Of a stretch of DNA of 64,000 nt, positions 17,886-27,197 are shown one piece after another (position 1 is the first letter of the stretch; each line of letters begins with the position of its first letter). The stretch comes from J054 sp963850255 (GTDB taxonomy: Bacteria; Pseudomonadota; Gammaproteobacteria; Steroidobacterales; GCA-2729495), in assembly GCA_963850255.1 (NCBI GenBank), contig CAWKLL010000039.1, positions 62,001 to 126,000 on the forward strand. The letters are read 5' to 3'. Under the pieces are notes generated by a model. The model was not told the DNA's origin, did no database searches, and saw nothing but the letters and a program-made list of their open reading frames with translations. The translations under genes and the position numbers were made by a program.

Positions 17886-19142
17886 CTAGACCAGGCGTCG
17901 AATTCGTGCGCCCAGCTGGCCAAGCTTCTCCTCAATACACTCATATCCGCGGTCAATGTGATAGATCCGGTCGATGACCGTTTCGCCCTCTGCTACCAGC
18001 CCCGCCAGCACCAGACCGGCGGAGGCGCGCAGATCGGTGGCCATTACCGGCGCCGCATGCAGGCCCTCGGTACCCCGCACAATAGCCGTGTGGCCCTCGA
18101 GGCGAATATCCGCGCCCATGCGCTGGAGTTCCGGCACGTGCATGAAGCGGTTCTCGAAAACATTCTCCGTCACCGCAGCCACCCCGTCTGCCACCGCATT
18201 CAATGCCATGAACTGCGCCTGCATATCGGTCGGAAAGCCGGGATAGGGAGAGGTACTGACATCCACCGACAATGGCCGTCGGCCATGCATGTCCAGCTCA
18301 ATCCAGTCAGCGCCAACGCGGATTTCTGCGCCGGCTTCCTGCAGCTTGGCCAGTACCGCGTCGAGATGCGGCGGCGACACGCGCCGCAGGCGCAATTTAC
18401 CGCGCGTAATGGCGCCGGCCACCAGGAACGTGCCAGCCTCGATACGATCGGGCTGCACCTGGTAGTCACCGCCGCGCAGCCGCTCGACGCCCTGAATGAC
18501 AATCCGATCGCTGCCAGCGCCGCTGATGTTCGCCCCCAGGCAGTTCAGAAATGCAGCCAGGTCAACGACCTCGGGTTCCCGGGCAGCATTCTCAATGACC
18601 GTTTCGCCGTCGGCCAGCACCGCCGCCATCATCAGGTTTTCGGTGCCAGTTACCGACACCTTATCCATGAATAACTGCGCCCCGCGCAGACGGCCGGCCC
18701 GCGCGCGAATATAGCCATCCTCTATCTCCACCTCGGCGCCCATGGCACGCAGACCTGCCACGTGCAGATCCACCGGTCGCGCGCCGATGGCGCAGCCGCC
18801 TGGCATGGACACATCCGCCTCGCCAAAGCGTCCCAGCAACGGGCCCAGCACCAGGATCGACGCACGCATGGTTTTAACCAGGTCATAGGGCGCGGCAAAC
18901 TTATTGAGCGGTCGGGCATCAACTTCAACTTCAAGACCATCATGCACCGTCACTTCAACACCCAGACGGCCGAGCAGCGCGATGGTGGTGGTGACGTCAT
19001 TCAGATGCGGCAAATTGCCGATTCTTACCCGGTCATCGCATAGCACGGTGGCGGCAAGAATGGGCAGCGCAGCGTTCTTGGCTCCGGATATACGCACCTC
19101 GCCTGACAGGGGCACGCCGCCTTGTATAGCCAGTTTGTCCAT
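17886..19142 (-). CDS. murA: MurA, UDP-GlcNAc 1-carboxyvinyltransferase
   Basis: First committed step of peptidoglycan synthesis: transfers enolpyruvate from PEP to UDP-GlcNAc. The 418-residue protein begins MDKLAIQGGVPLSGEVRISGAKNAALP and has the catalytic loop MPGGCAIGARPVDLH, with the Cys that is the fosfomycin target. YPGFPTDMQAQ and the ENRFMHVPELQRMGAD segment are also typical. It follows ibaG by 18 bases on the same strand. Confidence 0.97.
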   Translation of the reverse strand: MDKLAIQGGVPLSGEVRISGAKNAALPILAATVLCDDRVRIGNLPHLNDVTTTIALLGRLGVEVTVHDGLEVEVDARPLNKFAAPYDLVKTMRASILVLGPLLGRFGEADVSMPGGCAIGARPVDLHVAGLRAMGAEVEIEDGYIRARAGRLRGAQLFMDKVSVTGTENLMMAAVLADGETVIENAAREPEVVDLAAFLNCLGANISGAGSDRIVIQGVERLRGGDYQVQPDRIEAGTFLVAGAITRGKLRLRRVSPPHLDAVLAKLQEAGAEIRVGADWIELDMHGRRPLSVDVSTSPYPGFPTDMQAQFMALNAVADGVAAVTENVFENRFMHVPELQRMGADIRLEGHTAIVRGTEGLHAAPVMATDLRASAGLVLAGLVAEGETVIDRIYHIDRGYECIEEKLGQLGARIRRLV

Positions 19143-19160
19143 TTGTCAGGGGCCGGCGAC

Positions 19161-19403
19161 TCAGGCCTGGCGTTGTGCCCATTCTTCAGGGGTCAGCGCC
19201 TGGATGGAAAGTGCATGGATTTCGCGGCCGACCTTTTCGCCGAGTGCTGAATAAATCAACTGATGACGCTGCAGCGCGCGTTTGCCCGTGAAGGCGCTGC
19301 TAACTACCGTCGCTTCATAGTGAGTCTGATCATCGCTGGCGACCTGGGCCAGGCAATCGGGCAAAGCGGCGATGAGGATTCGTTCAATTTCTTTCGGCTG
19401 CAT
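19161..19403 (-). CDS. ibaG: IbaG/BolA family protein
   Basis: BolA-fold protein of 80 residues, associated with monothiol glutaredoxin and Fe-S handling in studied members. The sequence runs from MQPKEIERILIAALPDC through RALQRHQLIYSALGEKV to IHALSIQALTPEEW. The conserved RHQLIY stretch with His matches the IbaG (YrbA) subgroup, which is normally encoded just upstream of murA, as here. It is divergent from the antiporter gene with about 40 bases between. Confidence 0.93.
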   Translation of the reverse strand: MQPKEIERILIAALPDCLAQVASDDQTHYEATVVSSAFTGKRALQRHQLIYSALGEKVGREIHALSIQALTPEEWAQRQA

Positions 19404-19444
19404 AAATATGACAATAGGGTGAAGACTGGCGCGCCATTATAATC

Positions 19445-20416
19445 ATGCTCATGTTGTTATATCTGACGGCGATCCTCGCCGGCTTTTTGCTGCTGGTGTA
19501 CGGCGCCGACCGGGTAGTCCTCGGCGCCGGCGCTATCGCCCGGCATTTCGAGATCTCACCCATGCTGATCGGCCTGACGGTGGTCGGTTTTGCGACCTCC
19601 TTGCCGGAAGTGATTGTTTCTGCGACGGCGGCCCTGTCCGGCGCACCAAACCTGGCCATCGGCAATGCACTGGGTTCGAATATTGCCAATATCGGACTGG
19701 TGCTGGGGGTCGCGGCAATGATCCGGCCGCTGGCCATTCGCTCCAGCACGCTGAGCAAGGAATTGCCGGTCATGCTGGCGGTCAGCGTGCTCCCCGTATT
19801 GCTGTTCGCCGATAGCCGGCTGAGTCGGCTGGACGGACTGCTGCTGCTCGGCGGACTGGTGGTCTTCATGATCTGGGTGGTGCGGCTGGGCCAGTCCACC
19901 CGCGGCAAAGATCCCATCGAAGCACAATATGCTGCGGAGCTGCCGGCGGGGGTCAGCCTGCGGCAAGCCTCAATCGCCGTATTCATTGGCATTATCGTGC
20001 TGCTACTCGGCGCCAATGCTCTGGTCTGGGGCAGCGAGTCCGTGGCCCGGGCCCTGGGTGTCAGCGATCTTGTACTGGGCGTTACAGTTGTCGCCATCGG
20101 CACCAGCCTGCCGGAACTGGCCGTGTCAGTGGTCAGCGCTCGCAAGGGCGAACACGGACTGGCCCTGGGCAATGTTATTGGCTCCAATGCCTTTAATTTG
20201 CTGGCCGTAATTGGCGTCGCAGCGAGCATTCATCCGGTTGATCTTGAAGCCGATGCCGTGCAACTGCATTTACCCGTGATGGTTGGCTTCAGCCTGGTAT
20301 TTTTCTTCATCGCGTACAATCGTGGCGAGACCATGCGAGTCGGGCGAGCGGCCGGAATTCTGCTATTTGCGGCGTTTTGCAGCTACCTCGTTTTCGTGGC
20401 GATGAGAGCGCTCTAG
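19445..20416 (+). CDS. yrbG: Calcium/sodium antiporter, CaCA family (YrbG type)
   Basis: Inner-membrane cation exchanger. The 323-residue product has about ten hydrophobic segments and the two inverted alpha repeats of the CaCA family: FATSLPEVIVS with GNALGSNIANIG in the first half and GTSLPELAVS with GNVIGSNAFNLL in the second. The charged loop near residue 160-175 separates the halves. It heads the kdsD-kdsC-lptCAB-rpoN cluster as in E. coli. Ion specificity cannot be read from sequence. Confidence 0.93.
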   Translation: MLMLLYLTAILAGFLLLVYGADRVVLGAGAIARHFEISPMLIGLTVVGFATSLPEVIVSATAALSGAPNLAIGNALGSNIANIGLVLGVAAMIRPLAIRSSTLSKELPVMLAVSVLPVLLFADSRLSRLDGLLLLGGLVVFMIWVVRLGQSTRGKDPIEAQYAAELPAGVSLRQASIAVFIGIIVLLLGANALVWGSESVARALGVSDLVLGVTVVAIGTSLPELAVSVVSARKGEHGLALGNVIGSNAFNLLAVIGVAASIHPVDLEADAVQLHLPVMVGFSLVFFFIAYNRGETMRVGRAAGILLFAAFCSYLVFVAMRAL

Positions 20417-20487
20417 GCTTGCCGCAACGAGGCTGCGGCTGGAGCAGCAACGGACCCGGCTTTGACGAGTCACGGTAGCGACTGAAA

Positions 20488-21471
20488 TTGAGTAGCACAG
20501 TGAACGAAACTGACATCCAGGCGCGCGCGCGCCAGGTCCTGGAAATAGAAGCCCAGGCGATTACCGCACTGCTGCCGCGCATCGGCGAGGCATTCACAAA
20601 GGCCTGCCGCGAATGCCTGGCATGCCGGGGGCGCGTAGTCGTTACCGGCATGGGCAAATCCGGTCACATTGGCGGCAAAATCGCGGCGACATTGGCCAGC
20701 ACCGGCACGCCGGCTTTCTTTGTGCATCCTGGTGAGGCCAGTCACGGTGACCTCGGCATGATTACACCCAAGGACCTGGTTATCGCCATTTCGAATTCCG
20801 GCGAGACGGCAGAAATCGTCACCATTTTGCCGCTGCTCAAGCGCCTGGGCGTGCCATTGATCACCATGACCGGCAACCTCGAATCCACCCTGGGCCGCGC
20901 CAGCACGGTATCGCTGGACACCAGCGTTGCCGAGGAAGCCTGCCCCATGAACCTGGCACCCACGGCCAGCACCACTGCCTGCCTGGCTATGGGTGACGCA
21001 CTGGCCGTCGCCCTGCTGGAAAGCCGTGGCTTTACCGCTGAAGATTTCGCCCTCGCCCATCCTGGTGGCGCCCTCGGCCGGCGCTTGTTGTTACATGTCA
21101 GCGATCTGATGCACAGCGGCGACGCCTTGCCGCAGATTGCGGCCACGGCCTCGCTACGCGACGGCCTGATGGAAATGACCCGCAAGGGCCTCGGCATGAC
21201 CACGGTGATCAACGCCGATGGCAGTTTTGCCGGCGTTTTTACCGACGGCGATTTACGCCGGACTCTGGACCAGGGCGTCGATATGCACAGCACCGCCATG
21301 GCAGAGGTGATGACCAGCAACGGCAAACGTATCGGCCCGGATATGCTGGCGGCCGAAGCCATGCGGATGCTGGAGCAAAATAAAATTACCTCGTTGGTGG
21401 TGATATCTGATAGCGGTAGCTTGGCCGGCGTGCTTCACATCCATGACCTGTTACGCGCGGGCGTGGCATGA
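20488..21471 (+). CDS. kdsD: KdsD, D-arabinose-5-phosphate isomerase
   Basis: Converts ribulose-5-phosphate to arabinose-5-phosphate, the first step to Kdo for LPS. The 327-residue product has an N-terminal SIS domain (GMGKSGHIGGKIAATLASTG, FFVHPGEASHGDLGM, AISNSGETAEI) and two CBS domains (about 205-325). The C-terminus LAGVLHIHDLLRAG is typical. The start may be the TTG at 20488 or the GTG at 20500; neither has a strong ribosome site. The stop overlaps kdsC by 4 bases. Confidence 0.95.
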   Translation: MSSTVNETDIQARARQVLEIEAQAITALLPRIGEAFTKACRECLACRGRVVVTGMGKSGHIGGKIAATLASTGTPAFFVHPGEASHGDLGMITPKDLVIAISNSGETAEIVTILPLLKRLGVPLITMTGNLESTLGRASTVSLDTSVAEEACPMNLAPTASTTACLAMGDALAVALLESRGFTAEDFALAHPGGALGRRLLLHVSDLMHSGDALPQIAATASLRDGLMEMTRKGLGMTTVINADGSFAGVFTDGDLRRTLDQGVDMHSTAMAEVMTSNGKRIGPDMLAAEAMRMLEQNKITSLVVISDSGSLAGVLHIHDLLRAGVA

Positions 21472-21998
21472 CTGGCGTCGACGCCTCGCATTGGCCGCAA
21501 ACAGTCCTGACCGCCGCCGCCGGCACTGAACTGCTGGTGCTGGATGTGGACGGCGTACTAACCGACGGTCGCCTCCACTACGACGCAGAGGGCCGCGAAG
21601 CCAAGGTGTTCCATGTGCGCGACGGCTTCGGCATCAAGGCCGCGATGGCCTGCGGCATCCAGGTAGCGGTAATTTCAGGGCGCGCGTCTGTGCCTGTGCA
21701 GCGACGCATGCAGGAACTGGGCATCACCCAGGTGGTGCTTGGTCGCGACGACAAACTGATTGCCCTGCGTGAACTGTGTGACAGGCTAGGTCTGGATTCG
21801 CTTTCCGGCGTGGCCTACGTCGGCGACGATCTGCCGGATTTACCAGCGATCAAGGCCGTCGGCCTTGGCCTGACTGTCGCCGATGGCCACCCCGAGGTAT
21901 TGGCCGCAGCGATGGCAGCCACTCAACGCGCAGGCGGATATGGCGCGGTGCGAGAAATCTGCGACCTGCTGATACAACAACGCCAGCATCGAGCCTGA
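21468..21998 (+). CDS. kdsC: KdsC, 3-deoxy-D-manno-octulosonate 8-phosphate phosphatase
   Basis: HAD-superfamily phosphatase that dephosphorylates Kdo-8-phosphate. The 176-residue product has the nucleophile motif VLDVDGVLTDGRL, FHVRDGFGIKAAMACG, the Ser/Thr motif as VISGRAS, and YVGDDLPDLPAI with the metal-binding Asp pair. It is coupled to kdsD (ATGA) and followed after 5 bases by lptC. Confidence 0.95.
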   Translation: MTGVDASHWPQTVLTAAAGTELLVLDVDGVLTDGRLHYDAEGREAKVFHVRDGFGIKAAMACGIQVAVISGRASVPVQRRMQELGITQVVLGRDDKLIALRELCDRLGLDSLSGVAYVGDDLPDLPAIKAVGLGLTVADGHPEVLAAAMAATQRAGGYGAVREICDLLIQQRQHRA

Positions 21999-22003
21999 CC
22001 CGG

Positions 22004-22561
22004 GTGGACTCACGCAGCCTGACACGCATCATATTGCTCAGTGTCGCCGCGGTTTCCAGCGGGCTGCTGCTATCACGCCTGGAAGACGAGCCGAAATCTG
22101 CAGATAGAGTGCCGCGACTGGGTGCCGGTTACTACGTCGAGGCTGCCGAACTGATCGGCACCGGCGACAACGGGGCGGTGCTTTACCGCGTGCAAACCGA
22201 CCAGGCTACGGAACAGCTGGCCGACGGATCCGTGGCCCTGGATAGAGTTCGAATCATATACACCGCCGAAGAAGCCGTGCCCTGGAATTTGACCGCCAAC
22301 ACCGGGCGTATCCCGTCGGATGGTAAGATGCTTGAGTTGTTGGGCGATGTGGTGGCGATGACCCGCGAAGGAGAAGGCCAACCCGCAGTTATTCGTACGG
22401 AATACCTGCGTTTGGAGCCCGATAACTATGTCGCGTATACGGATCGTAAGGTGACTATAGATTACGCAGACTCGCGTCTGTTCGCCGTCGGCATGCGCGC
22501 GTATCTCAAGGAAGACCGACTGCAATTGTTATCGAATGTGAATGGAAAATTTGTTCCCTAG
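22004..22561 (+). CDS. lptC: LptC, LPS export bitopic protein
   Basis: Inner-membrane-anchored periplasmic protein that accepts LPS from LptB2FG and passes it to LptA. It starts at a GTG (22004), giving 185 residues: a short N-terminus, one membrane segment (RIILLSVAAVSSGLLLSRL) and a beta-jellyroll domain. Features include GNVVAM-like GDVVAMTREGE and LRLEPDNYVAYTDRKVTI, both usual in the family. The 3' end overlaps lptA by 20 bases. Confidence 0.9.
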   Translation: MDSRSLTRIILLSVAAVSSGLLLSRLEDEPKSADRVPRLGAGYYVEAAELIGTGDNGAVLYRVQTDQATEQLADGSVALDRVRIIYTAEEAVPWNLTANTGRIPSDGKMLELLGDVVAMTREGEGQPAVIRTEYLRLEPDNYVAYTDRKVTIDYADSRLFAVGMRAYLKEDRLQLLSNVNGKFVP

Positions 22562-23165
22562 ACTGCTGATCAGCGTGTTATCGAGTTTTGCCTGGGTCGG
22601 CGTTTGCGCGCAGACACCGGACCTGGAAATTCCCGATCTCACCCTCAGCGACACCTTACCCATCAATCTGGACGCCGACTCCTCGGAGTTCGACCGGCTC
22701 AACAATCGACTGCGATTCACAGGCCTGCGACTCTCGCAGGGGGCCCTGGGCATCGTGGCCGATGCCGCCGAAGCGAACGAACTGGACTTCAACAACAGCG
22801 AATGGATTTTTCGCGGCAATGTGCTGATTGAAAGCGGCAACACCCGGGCCTGGTGCGACGAAGCCATCGTGCGCTTCAGGGAACACCAAATGGCGTATGC
22901 CGAATTGAGCGGTGTGCCGGCCCGTTTCGAACAGAAGCGCGGCGACGATAAAGCCCTGGCCGAGGGGCGTGCACTTACCATCGAATATGATCTGTCGGGC
23001 GCGAATATCCGTTTGCTAAAGCAAGCCTGGTTGAGCGACGGCAAGAATGAAGTCTCCGGGGCAAGCATTTCCTATGATCTGGCGCGCGAATTCATCATCG
23101 CCGACAGTGATGACAGTGGCCAGGTGCGGATGAAAATCACCCCCCCGGAACAGCCCGAGCCCTGA
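22542..23165 (+). CDS. lptA: LptA, periplasmic LPS transport protein
   Basis: Bridges LptC and LptD in the periplasm, carrying LPS to the outer membrane. The 207-residue product has a signal peptide ending near GVCAQ and an OstA-type beta-jellyroll with LPINLDADSSEFDRLNNRLRF and WIFRGNVLIESGNTRAWCDE. A late segment, NEVSGASISYDLAREFIIA, is also usual. It lies between lptC (20-base overlap) and lptB (6 bases downstream). Confidence 0.92.
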   Translation: MENLFPRLLISVLSSFAWVGVCAQTPDLEIPDLTLSDTLPINLDADSSEFDRLNNRLRFTGLRLSQGALGIVADAAEANELDFNNSEWIFRGNVLIESGNTRAWCDEAIVRFREHQMAYAELSGVPARFEQKRGDDKALAEGRALTIEYDLSGANIRLLKQAWLSDGKNEVSGASISYDLAREFIIADSDDSGQVRMKITPPEQPEP

Positions 23166-23171
23166 ATTATT

Positions 23172-23897
23172 GTGAGTATTCTCAGCGCAGAGAACATTTC
23201 AAAACGCTACAAGCTTCGCCAGGTGGTAAAGAACATCTCGCTGGAGATCAACAGCGGTGAAGTGGTCGGCCTGCTTGGGCCTAACGGTGCCGGAAAAACC
23301 ACCGCCTTTTATATGATCGTCGGACTAGTCGGCGCCGATGCAGGCCGCATCATGCTGGACGGCAAAGACCTGACCAGCATGCCCATGCACAAGCGAGCCC
23401 GCATGGGCCTGGGATACCTGCCTCAGGAAGCGTCAGTCTTTCGCAAACTGACCGTCGATCAAAACATCATGGCGATCCTGCAGACTCGTGCAGACCTTGA
23501 CCGGGCAGATCGTGAACGCATTCTCGAAGAGCTGCTCGACGAACTGCACGTTAATCACGTTCGAAACAGCCTAGGTATCAGCCTGTCCGGTGGCGAACGA
23601 CGGCGGGTTGAGATCGCGCGTGCTCTGGCAGCCGAGCCGCGCTTCGTATTGCTGGACGAACCCTTCGCCGGGGTAGATCCGATCTCGGTTCTCGATATCC
23701 AGCGCATCATCAAGCACCTGGCAAAACGCGGCATCGGCGTGCTGATTACCGACCACAATGTGCGCGAGACCCTGGGCATTTGCGGGCGCGCCTATATTCT
23801 TAACGACGGCACGCTTATCGCGCGCGGTTCACCCGACGAAATCCTGCATAACCAGCATGTGCGCGAGGTCTACCTGGGTGAAGGTTTCCGACTTTAG
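23172..23897 (+). CDS. lptB: LptB, LPS export ABC transporter ATPase
   Basis: Cytoplasmic ATPase of the LptB2FG extractor. The 241-residue product starts at a GTG and has Walker A GPNGAGKTTAFYMIVGL, Q-loop GYLPQEASVFRKLTV, signature LSGGERRRVEIARALA, Walker B FVLLDEPFAGVDP and the switch His in ITDHNVRE. It ends EVYLGEGFRL as in other LptB. LptF and LptG are not in the window. Confidence 0.96.
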   Translation: MSILSAENISKRYKLRQVVKNISLEINSGEVVGLLGPNGAGKTTAFYMIVGLVGADAGRIMLDGKDLTSMPMHKRARMGLGYLPQEASVFRKLTVDQNIMAILQTRADLDRADRERILEELLDELHVNHVRNSLGISLSGGERRRVEIARALAAEPRFVLLDEPFAGVDPISVLDIQRIIKHLAKRGIGVLITDHNVRETLGICGRAYILNDGTLIARGSPDEILHNQHVREVYLGEGFRL

Positions 23898-23912
23898 GTT
23901 GGCGCCAAAATA

Positions 23913-25346
23913 ATGAGCGCAATGAAACCATCACTGCAGCTTCGCGTCAGCCAGCAGCTGGTAATGACGCCGCAACTACAACAGGCACTACGCCTGCTGC
24001 AGATGCCGGTTCTCGAGCTGAGCACCCAACTGGAAAAAGCGCTGGCAGAAAACGTAATGCTGGAGGCCGATGAACCTCTGGATACTGCGGACGGCAGCGA
24101 AAAGGCCAGCGAATCCGACGACTCCAGCGACGCTGAGCAAGCGGCAGAAGTTGTCGCCGGCGAGTTTGAGGAGGGCGACCTCTGGGAAGACCGTAGTCAG
24201 GCTGACAGCCGCGGCGATTCATGGACGGACGATTCGCGCCGCCCCGAACTGGCCGACCAAAGCGGTGAATCGCTGCAGGAACATCTGCTTTGGCAGTTGG
24301 AGATGGAGGATTTTTCACCCCGCGAAATCGCCATCGGCCATGCCCTGGTCGATGCAATAAACGACGACGGCTATCTCACCGAGTCACTCGAAGACATACA
24401 CACGGCGGTGCAGGGCGAAGCGGGTTTTAGCCGCTCAGAAATTGACGCCACCCTGGCCAAAATTCAGCAACTTGACCCGCCCGGAATAGCCGCCCGCGAC
24501 CTGGCCGAATGCCTGAGCCTGCAGTTGCGCTTGCTCGACAGCTCTGTGGAAGGGCGTGAACTGGCGCTGGTAATTGCCGCCGGTCATCTTGACGCCGTCG
24601 CCGCCCAGGAGTACGCGAGCCTGCGACGAGCGCTCGGGGTTGCAGAGGAGGATCTGCACGCAGCATTGGCGCTTGTACGCGCCTGCAACCCACGCCCCGG
24701 TGCGGCGATTCAGGCCAGCACGCCTGACTACATCATGCCGGATGTGTACGTCCGCAAGCAGGACGGCCGCTGGGTTGTCGAGGTAAACCGTTCGGGCGCG
24801 CCGCGCTTGCGCGTCAACCAGGTTTATGCCGATCTTCTCAAGGGCAATGGCGCTCACGACACCCTGCGGGCGCAACTGCAAGAGGCGCGTTTTCTGGTGC
24901 GCAGCCTGGAGATACGCAACGACACCCTGACCAAAGTCGCGCTATGTATCGTCAAGCGCCAGACAGAATTTCTCGAGCATGGCGAGGAAGCGATGAAACC
25001 CATGGTGCTACGCGACATTGCCGAAACAGTAGAAATGCATGAATCGACGATTTCACGCGTAACGGCCAATAAGTACATGCATACGCCGCGCGGCGTCTTT
25101 GAATTTCGTTACTTTTTCTCCAGTCAGCTGGCAGGCAACGACGGCTCCGAACAGTCATCTACGGCGATACGCGCGAAGATCAAGCGCATGATTGGCCATG
25201 AAAACCCGGCGAAACCCTTAAGCGACGCAAAAATTGCAACGATTTTGGCCGAAGAAGGCATTCAGGTTGCACGCAGAACGGTGGCGAAATATCGTGAGGG
25301 CATGCGCATCCCCACATCCAGCGAACGCAAGCGACGCATAGCCTGA
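23913..25346 (+). CDS. rpoN: RpoN, RNA polymerase sigma54 factor
   Basis: Sigma factor for -24/-12 promoters that need an enhancer-binding ATPase. The 477-residue product has the N-terminal activator region (QLVMTPQLQQALRLLQMPVLEL), an acidic linker at about 50-120, the core-binding domain and the C-terminal DNA-binding part with the RpoN box ARRTVAKYREGMRIP near the end. A helix-turn-helix (HESTISRVTANKYMHTPRG) precedes it. It sits between lptB and hpf as in most Gammaproteobacteria. Confidence 0.97.
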   Translation: MSAMKPSLQLRVSQQLVMTPQLQQALRLLQMPVLELSTQLEKALAENVMLEADEPLDTADGSEKASESDDSSDAEQAAEVVAGEFEEGDLWEDRSQADSRGDSWTDDSRRPELADQSGESLQEHLLWQLEMEDFSPREIAIGHALVDAINDDGYLTESLEDIHTAVQGEAGFSRSEIDATLAKIQQLDPPGIAARDLAECLSLQLRLLDSSVEGRELALVIAAGHLDAVAAQEYASLRRALGVAEEDLHAALALVRACNPRPGAAIQASTPDYIMPDVYVRKQDGRWVVEVNRSGAPRLRVNQVYADLLKGNGAHDTLRAQLQEARFLVRSLEIRNDTLTKVALCIVKRQTEFLEHGEEAMKPMVLRDIAETVEMHESTISRVTANKYMHTPRGVFEFRYFFSSQLAGNDGSEQSSTAIRAKIKRMIGHENPAKPLSDAKIATILAEEGIQVARRTVAKYREGMRIPTSSERKRRIA

Positions 25347-25378
25347 TACCAGAACAAACAATCAAAGGAGCAATGCAG

Positions 25379-25699
25379 ATGCAAATAAACCTAACGGGTC
25401 ACCATGTTGAGCTCACTCCCGCGCTGCGAGATTACATCAATGGGAAAATGGAAAAGCTAGAACGCCACTTTGGGCATGTGACGGGGGTTCACTGCATTCT
25501 TACCGTTGAAAAACTTCGCCATAAAGCCGAGGCCCGGGTCGCGGTGTCCGGCGGAACTTTATTTGCTGAATCGGTCGAAGACGACATGTATGCAGCCATC
25601 GACGGACTGGTCGACAAACTCGATCGACAAATCGTCAAGCATAAAGAAAAGCTCACCGATCACCATGCGCGCGACAGTCATAAACGCGATCAACTCTGA
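25379..25699 (+). CDS. hpf: HPF, short ribosome hibernation promoting factor
   Basis: Binds the 30S decoding site in stationary phase and leads to 100S ribosome dimers. I choose the ATG at 25379 because AGGAG lies 8 bases before it; the ATG at 25373 is only 2 bases from AGGAG. This gives 106 residues, starting MQINLTGHHVELTPALRDYI and containing LEASVEDDMYAA-like FAESVEDDMYAAIDGLVDKLD and RQIVKHKEKL. The short form is usual next to rpoN. Confidence 0.93.
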   Translation: MQINLTGHHVELTPALRDYINGKMEKLERHFGHVTGVHCILTVEKLRHKAEARVAVSGGTLFAESVEDDMYAAIDGLVDKLDRQIVKHKEKLTDHHARDSHKRDQL

Positions 25700-25709
25700 C
25701 GGATCGGTT

Positions 25710-26177
25710 TTGATTGATTCTGCCTTCATAGATGCCCAGCGGATTCGTTGCCGGGCAGACGCCAGCAGCCGCAAGCATGCCCTGGAACAACTGAGCCAGT
25801 TGCTGGCGGACGGGCCCAGCGGGTTCAGTGCCGCGGAAATATTTAGCTCACTTAACCAGCGAGAACGACTGGGCAGTACCTGCCTGGGCAATGGTGTCGC
25901 CCTGCCTCACTGCCGTCTGCCCAATCTGACTGCACCGGTGGCCGCCCTGCTATTGCTCAATGAACCCGTCGACTTCGACGGCGAGGACAGCGACGTACGA
26001 GTCGTACTGGGCGTGTTGCTGCCGGAAAACGACGAACGCCGCGAACTGGCCCCCATAGCTCGGGCACTACGCGCTGAGAGAAATTTGTCAGCCCTGCTAA
26101 ACGCAGCAGACCCGCGCGCCGCCGCCAGTATCGTCAACACGCAGGCGGCGGAAGGAACAGACAATGCTGCGCAATGA
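25710..26177 (+). CDS. ptsN: PtsN, EIIA-Ntr nitrogen-related phosphotransferase protein
   Basis: Phospho-acceptor of the PTS-Ntr regulatory chain, tied to potassium and envelope control. The product has the EIIA fold with CLGNGVALPHCRLPNL, where the His is the phosphorylation site. I choose the TTG at 25710 (155 residues, GGATCGG upstream) because the resulting N-terminus matches the family; an ATG at 25665 lies inside hpf and would add 15 unconserved residues. The 3' end overlaps rapZ by 14 bases. Confidence 0.9.
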   Translation: MIDSAFIDAQRIRCRADASSRKHALEQLSQLLADGPSGFSAAEIFSSLNQRERLGSTCLGNGVALPHCRLPNLTAPVAALLLLNEPVDFDGEDSDVRVVLGVLLPENDERRELAPIARALRAERNLSALLNAADPRAAASIVNTQAAEGTDNAAQ

Positions 26178-27087
26178 TGACGCTGCCATGCGCCTGATTA
26201 TTGTCAGCGGCTTGTCCGGATCGGGCAAAAGTGTAGCCCTGAATTTACTCGAAGATCTGAACTTCTATTGCATCGACAATGTGCCGGCAGCCCTGCTGGA
26301 TACCCTGGTGACGGAAATTGTCGCCACCCGTGACAGCATTTACAGCAATCTGGCCGTTGGCGTAGATGCCCGTAATCGTGCCCGGGACCTGGACTCTCTA
26401 CCCGGTTTGATTAAAGATTTGCGTGCCCGTGGGATCAGCTGCGAAGCTATTTTCCTGCATGCTGATGACGATATTCTGCTCAAACGCTACGCCGAAACCA
26501 GGCGCAAGCATCCGCTCAGCGCAAAAGGGCTGAGCCTGCACGAAGCCATCGCTCGCGAACGCGAACTTCTCGGCCCAATCATCGATAGCGCTGAACTGAT
26601 CATCGATACCACCCGGACTAGCGTCTATGAGTTGCGCGACTCTATCCGGCGGCGCGTAGGTACGCGTAGCGAAGCAGATCTGTCAATCCTGGTGCAATCC
26701 TTCGGTTTCAAGCACGGAATCCCGTCCGATGCGGATTTTGTCTTCGATCTGCGCTGCCTGCCCAATCCTTATTGGGACCTCAGCCTGCGCGCCCTCACCG
26801 GCCAGGACAAAGCCGTTGCGGAATACCTTGAGGCCAGCCCGATCGTGCAACGGATGTTCGACGACATTCTCAGCTTTTTACAAAGATGGATTCCGGAGTA
26901 TCGGGACTTCAATCGCAACTACCTTACCGTCGCCCTCGGCTGCACCGGTGGCCAGCATCGCTCTGTTTACATGGCCGAGAAACTGGCCAGGCAGCTGGCG
27001 CAAGACAACGCGCACGTGCTAACCCGACATAACGAACTGGCCAGACCTAGCGCAGACGCAAGCCTCCGGGAAATCACCACCGGATAG
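26164..27087 (+). CDS. rapZ: RapZ, RNase adaptor/nucleotide-binding protein
   Basis: In E. coli RapZ senses glucosamine-6-phosphate and steers RNase E to the GlmZ small RNA. The 307-residue product has the Walker A loop GLSGSGKSVALNLLED, YCIDNVPAALLD, DARN, TRRKHPL and the C-terminal GCTGGQHRSVYMAEKLA. Start chosen at 26164 (AAGGA 7 bases upstream); a second Met at residue 9 is possible. Last gene of the rpoN cluster; I see no npr gene after it. Confidence 0.94.
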   Translation: MLRNDDAAMRLIIVSGLSGSGKSVALNLLEDLNFYCIDNVPAALLDTLVTEIVATRDSIYSNLAVGVDARNRARDLDSLPGLIKDLRARGISCEAIFLHADDDILLKRYAETRRKHPLSAKGLSLHEAIARERELLGPIIDSAELIIDTTRTSVYELRDSIRRRVGTRSEADLSILVQSFGFKHGIPSDADFVFDLRCLPNPYWDLSLRALTGQDKAVAEYLEASPIVQRMFDDILSFLQRWIPEYRDFNRNYLTVALGCTGGQHRSVYMAEKLARQLAQDNAHVLTRHNELARPSADASLREITTG

Positions 27088-27197
27088 GCGGCGGGCAGTC
27101 GCTTTGCCGCGCATTCCCGGCTAAACTCCTGCGCGCACGGCCCGGCGCCGCACCGGCGCATGGTGAACCCCGCAGCAATCCCCGCGGAGCAACCACC

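Noticed and set aside
17781..18674. Long plus-strand open frame antisense to murA
   Set aside because: Shadow frame of a GC-rich gene; no domain, no ribosome site, and murA is complete on the other strand.
27088..27197. M-box magnesium riboswitch before mgtE
   Set aside because: The 110-base gap is too short for the M-box and none of its conserved stems are visible.
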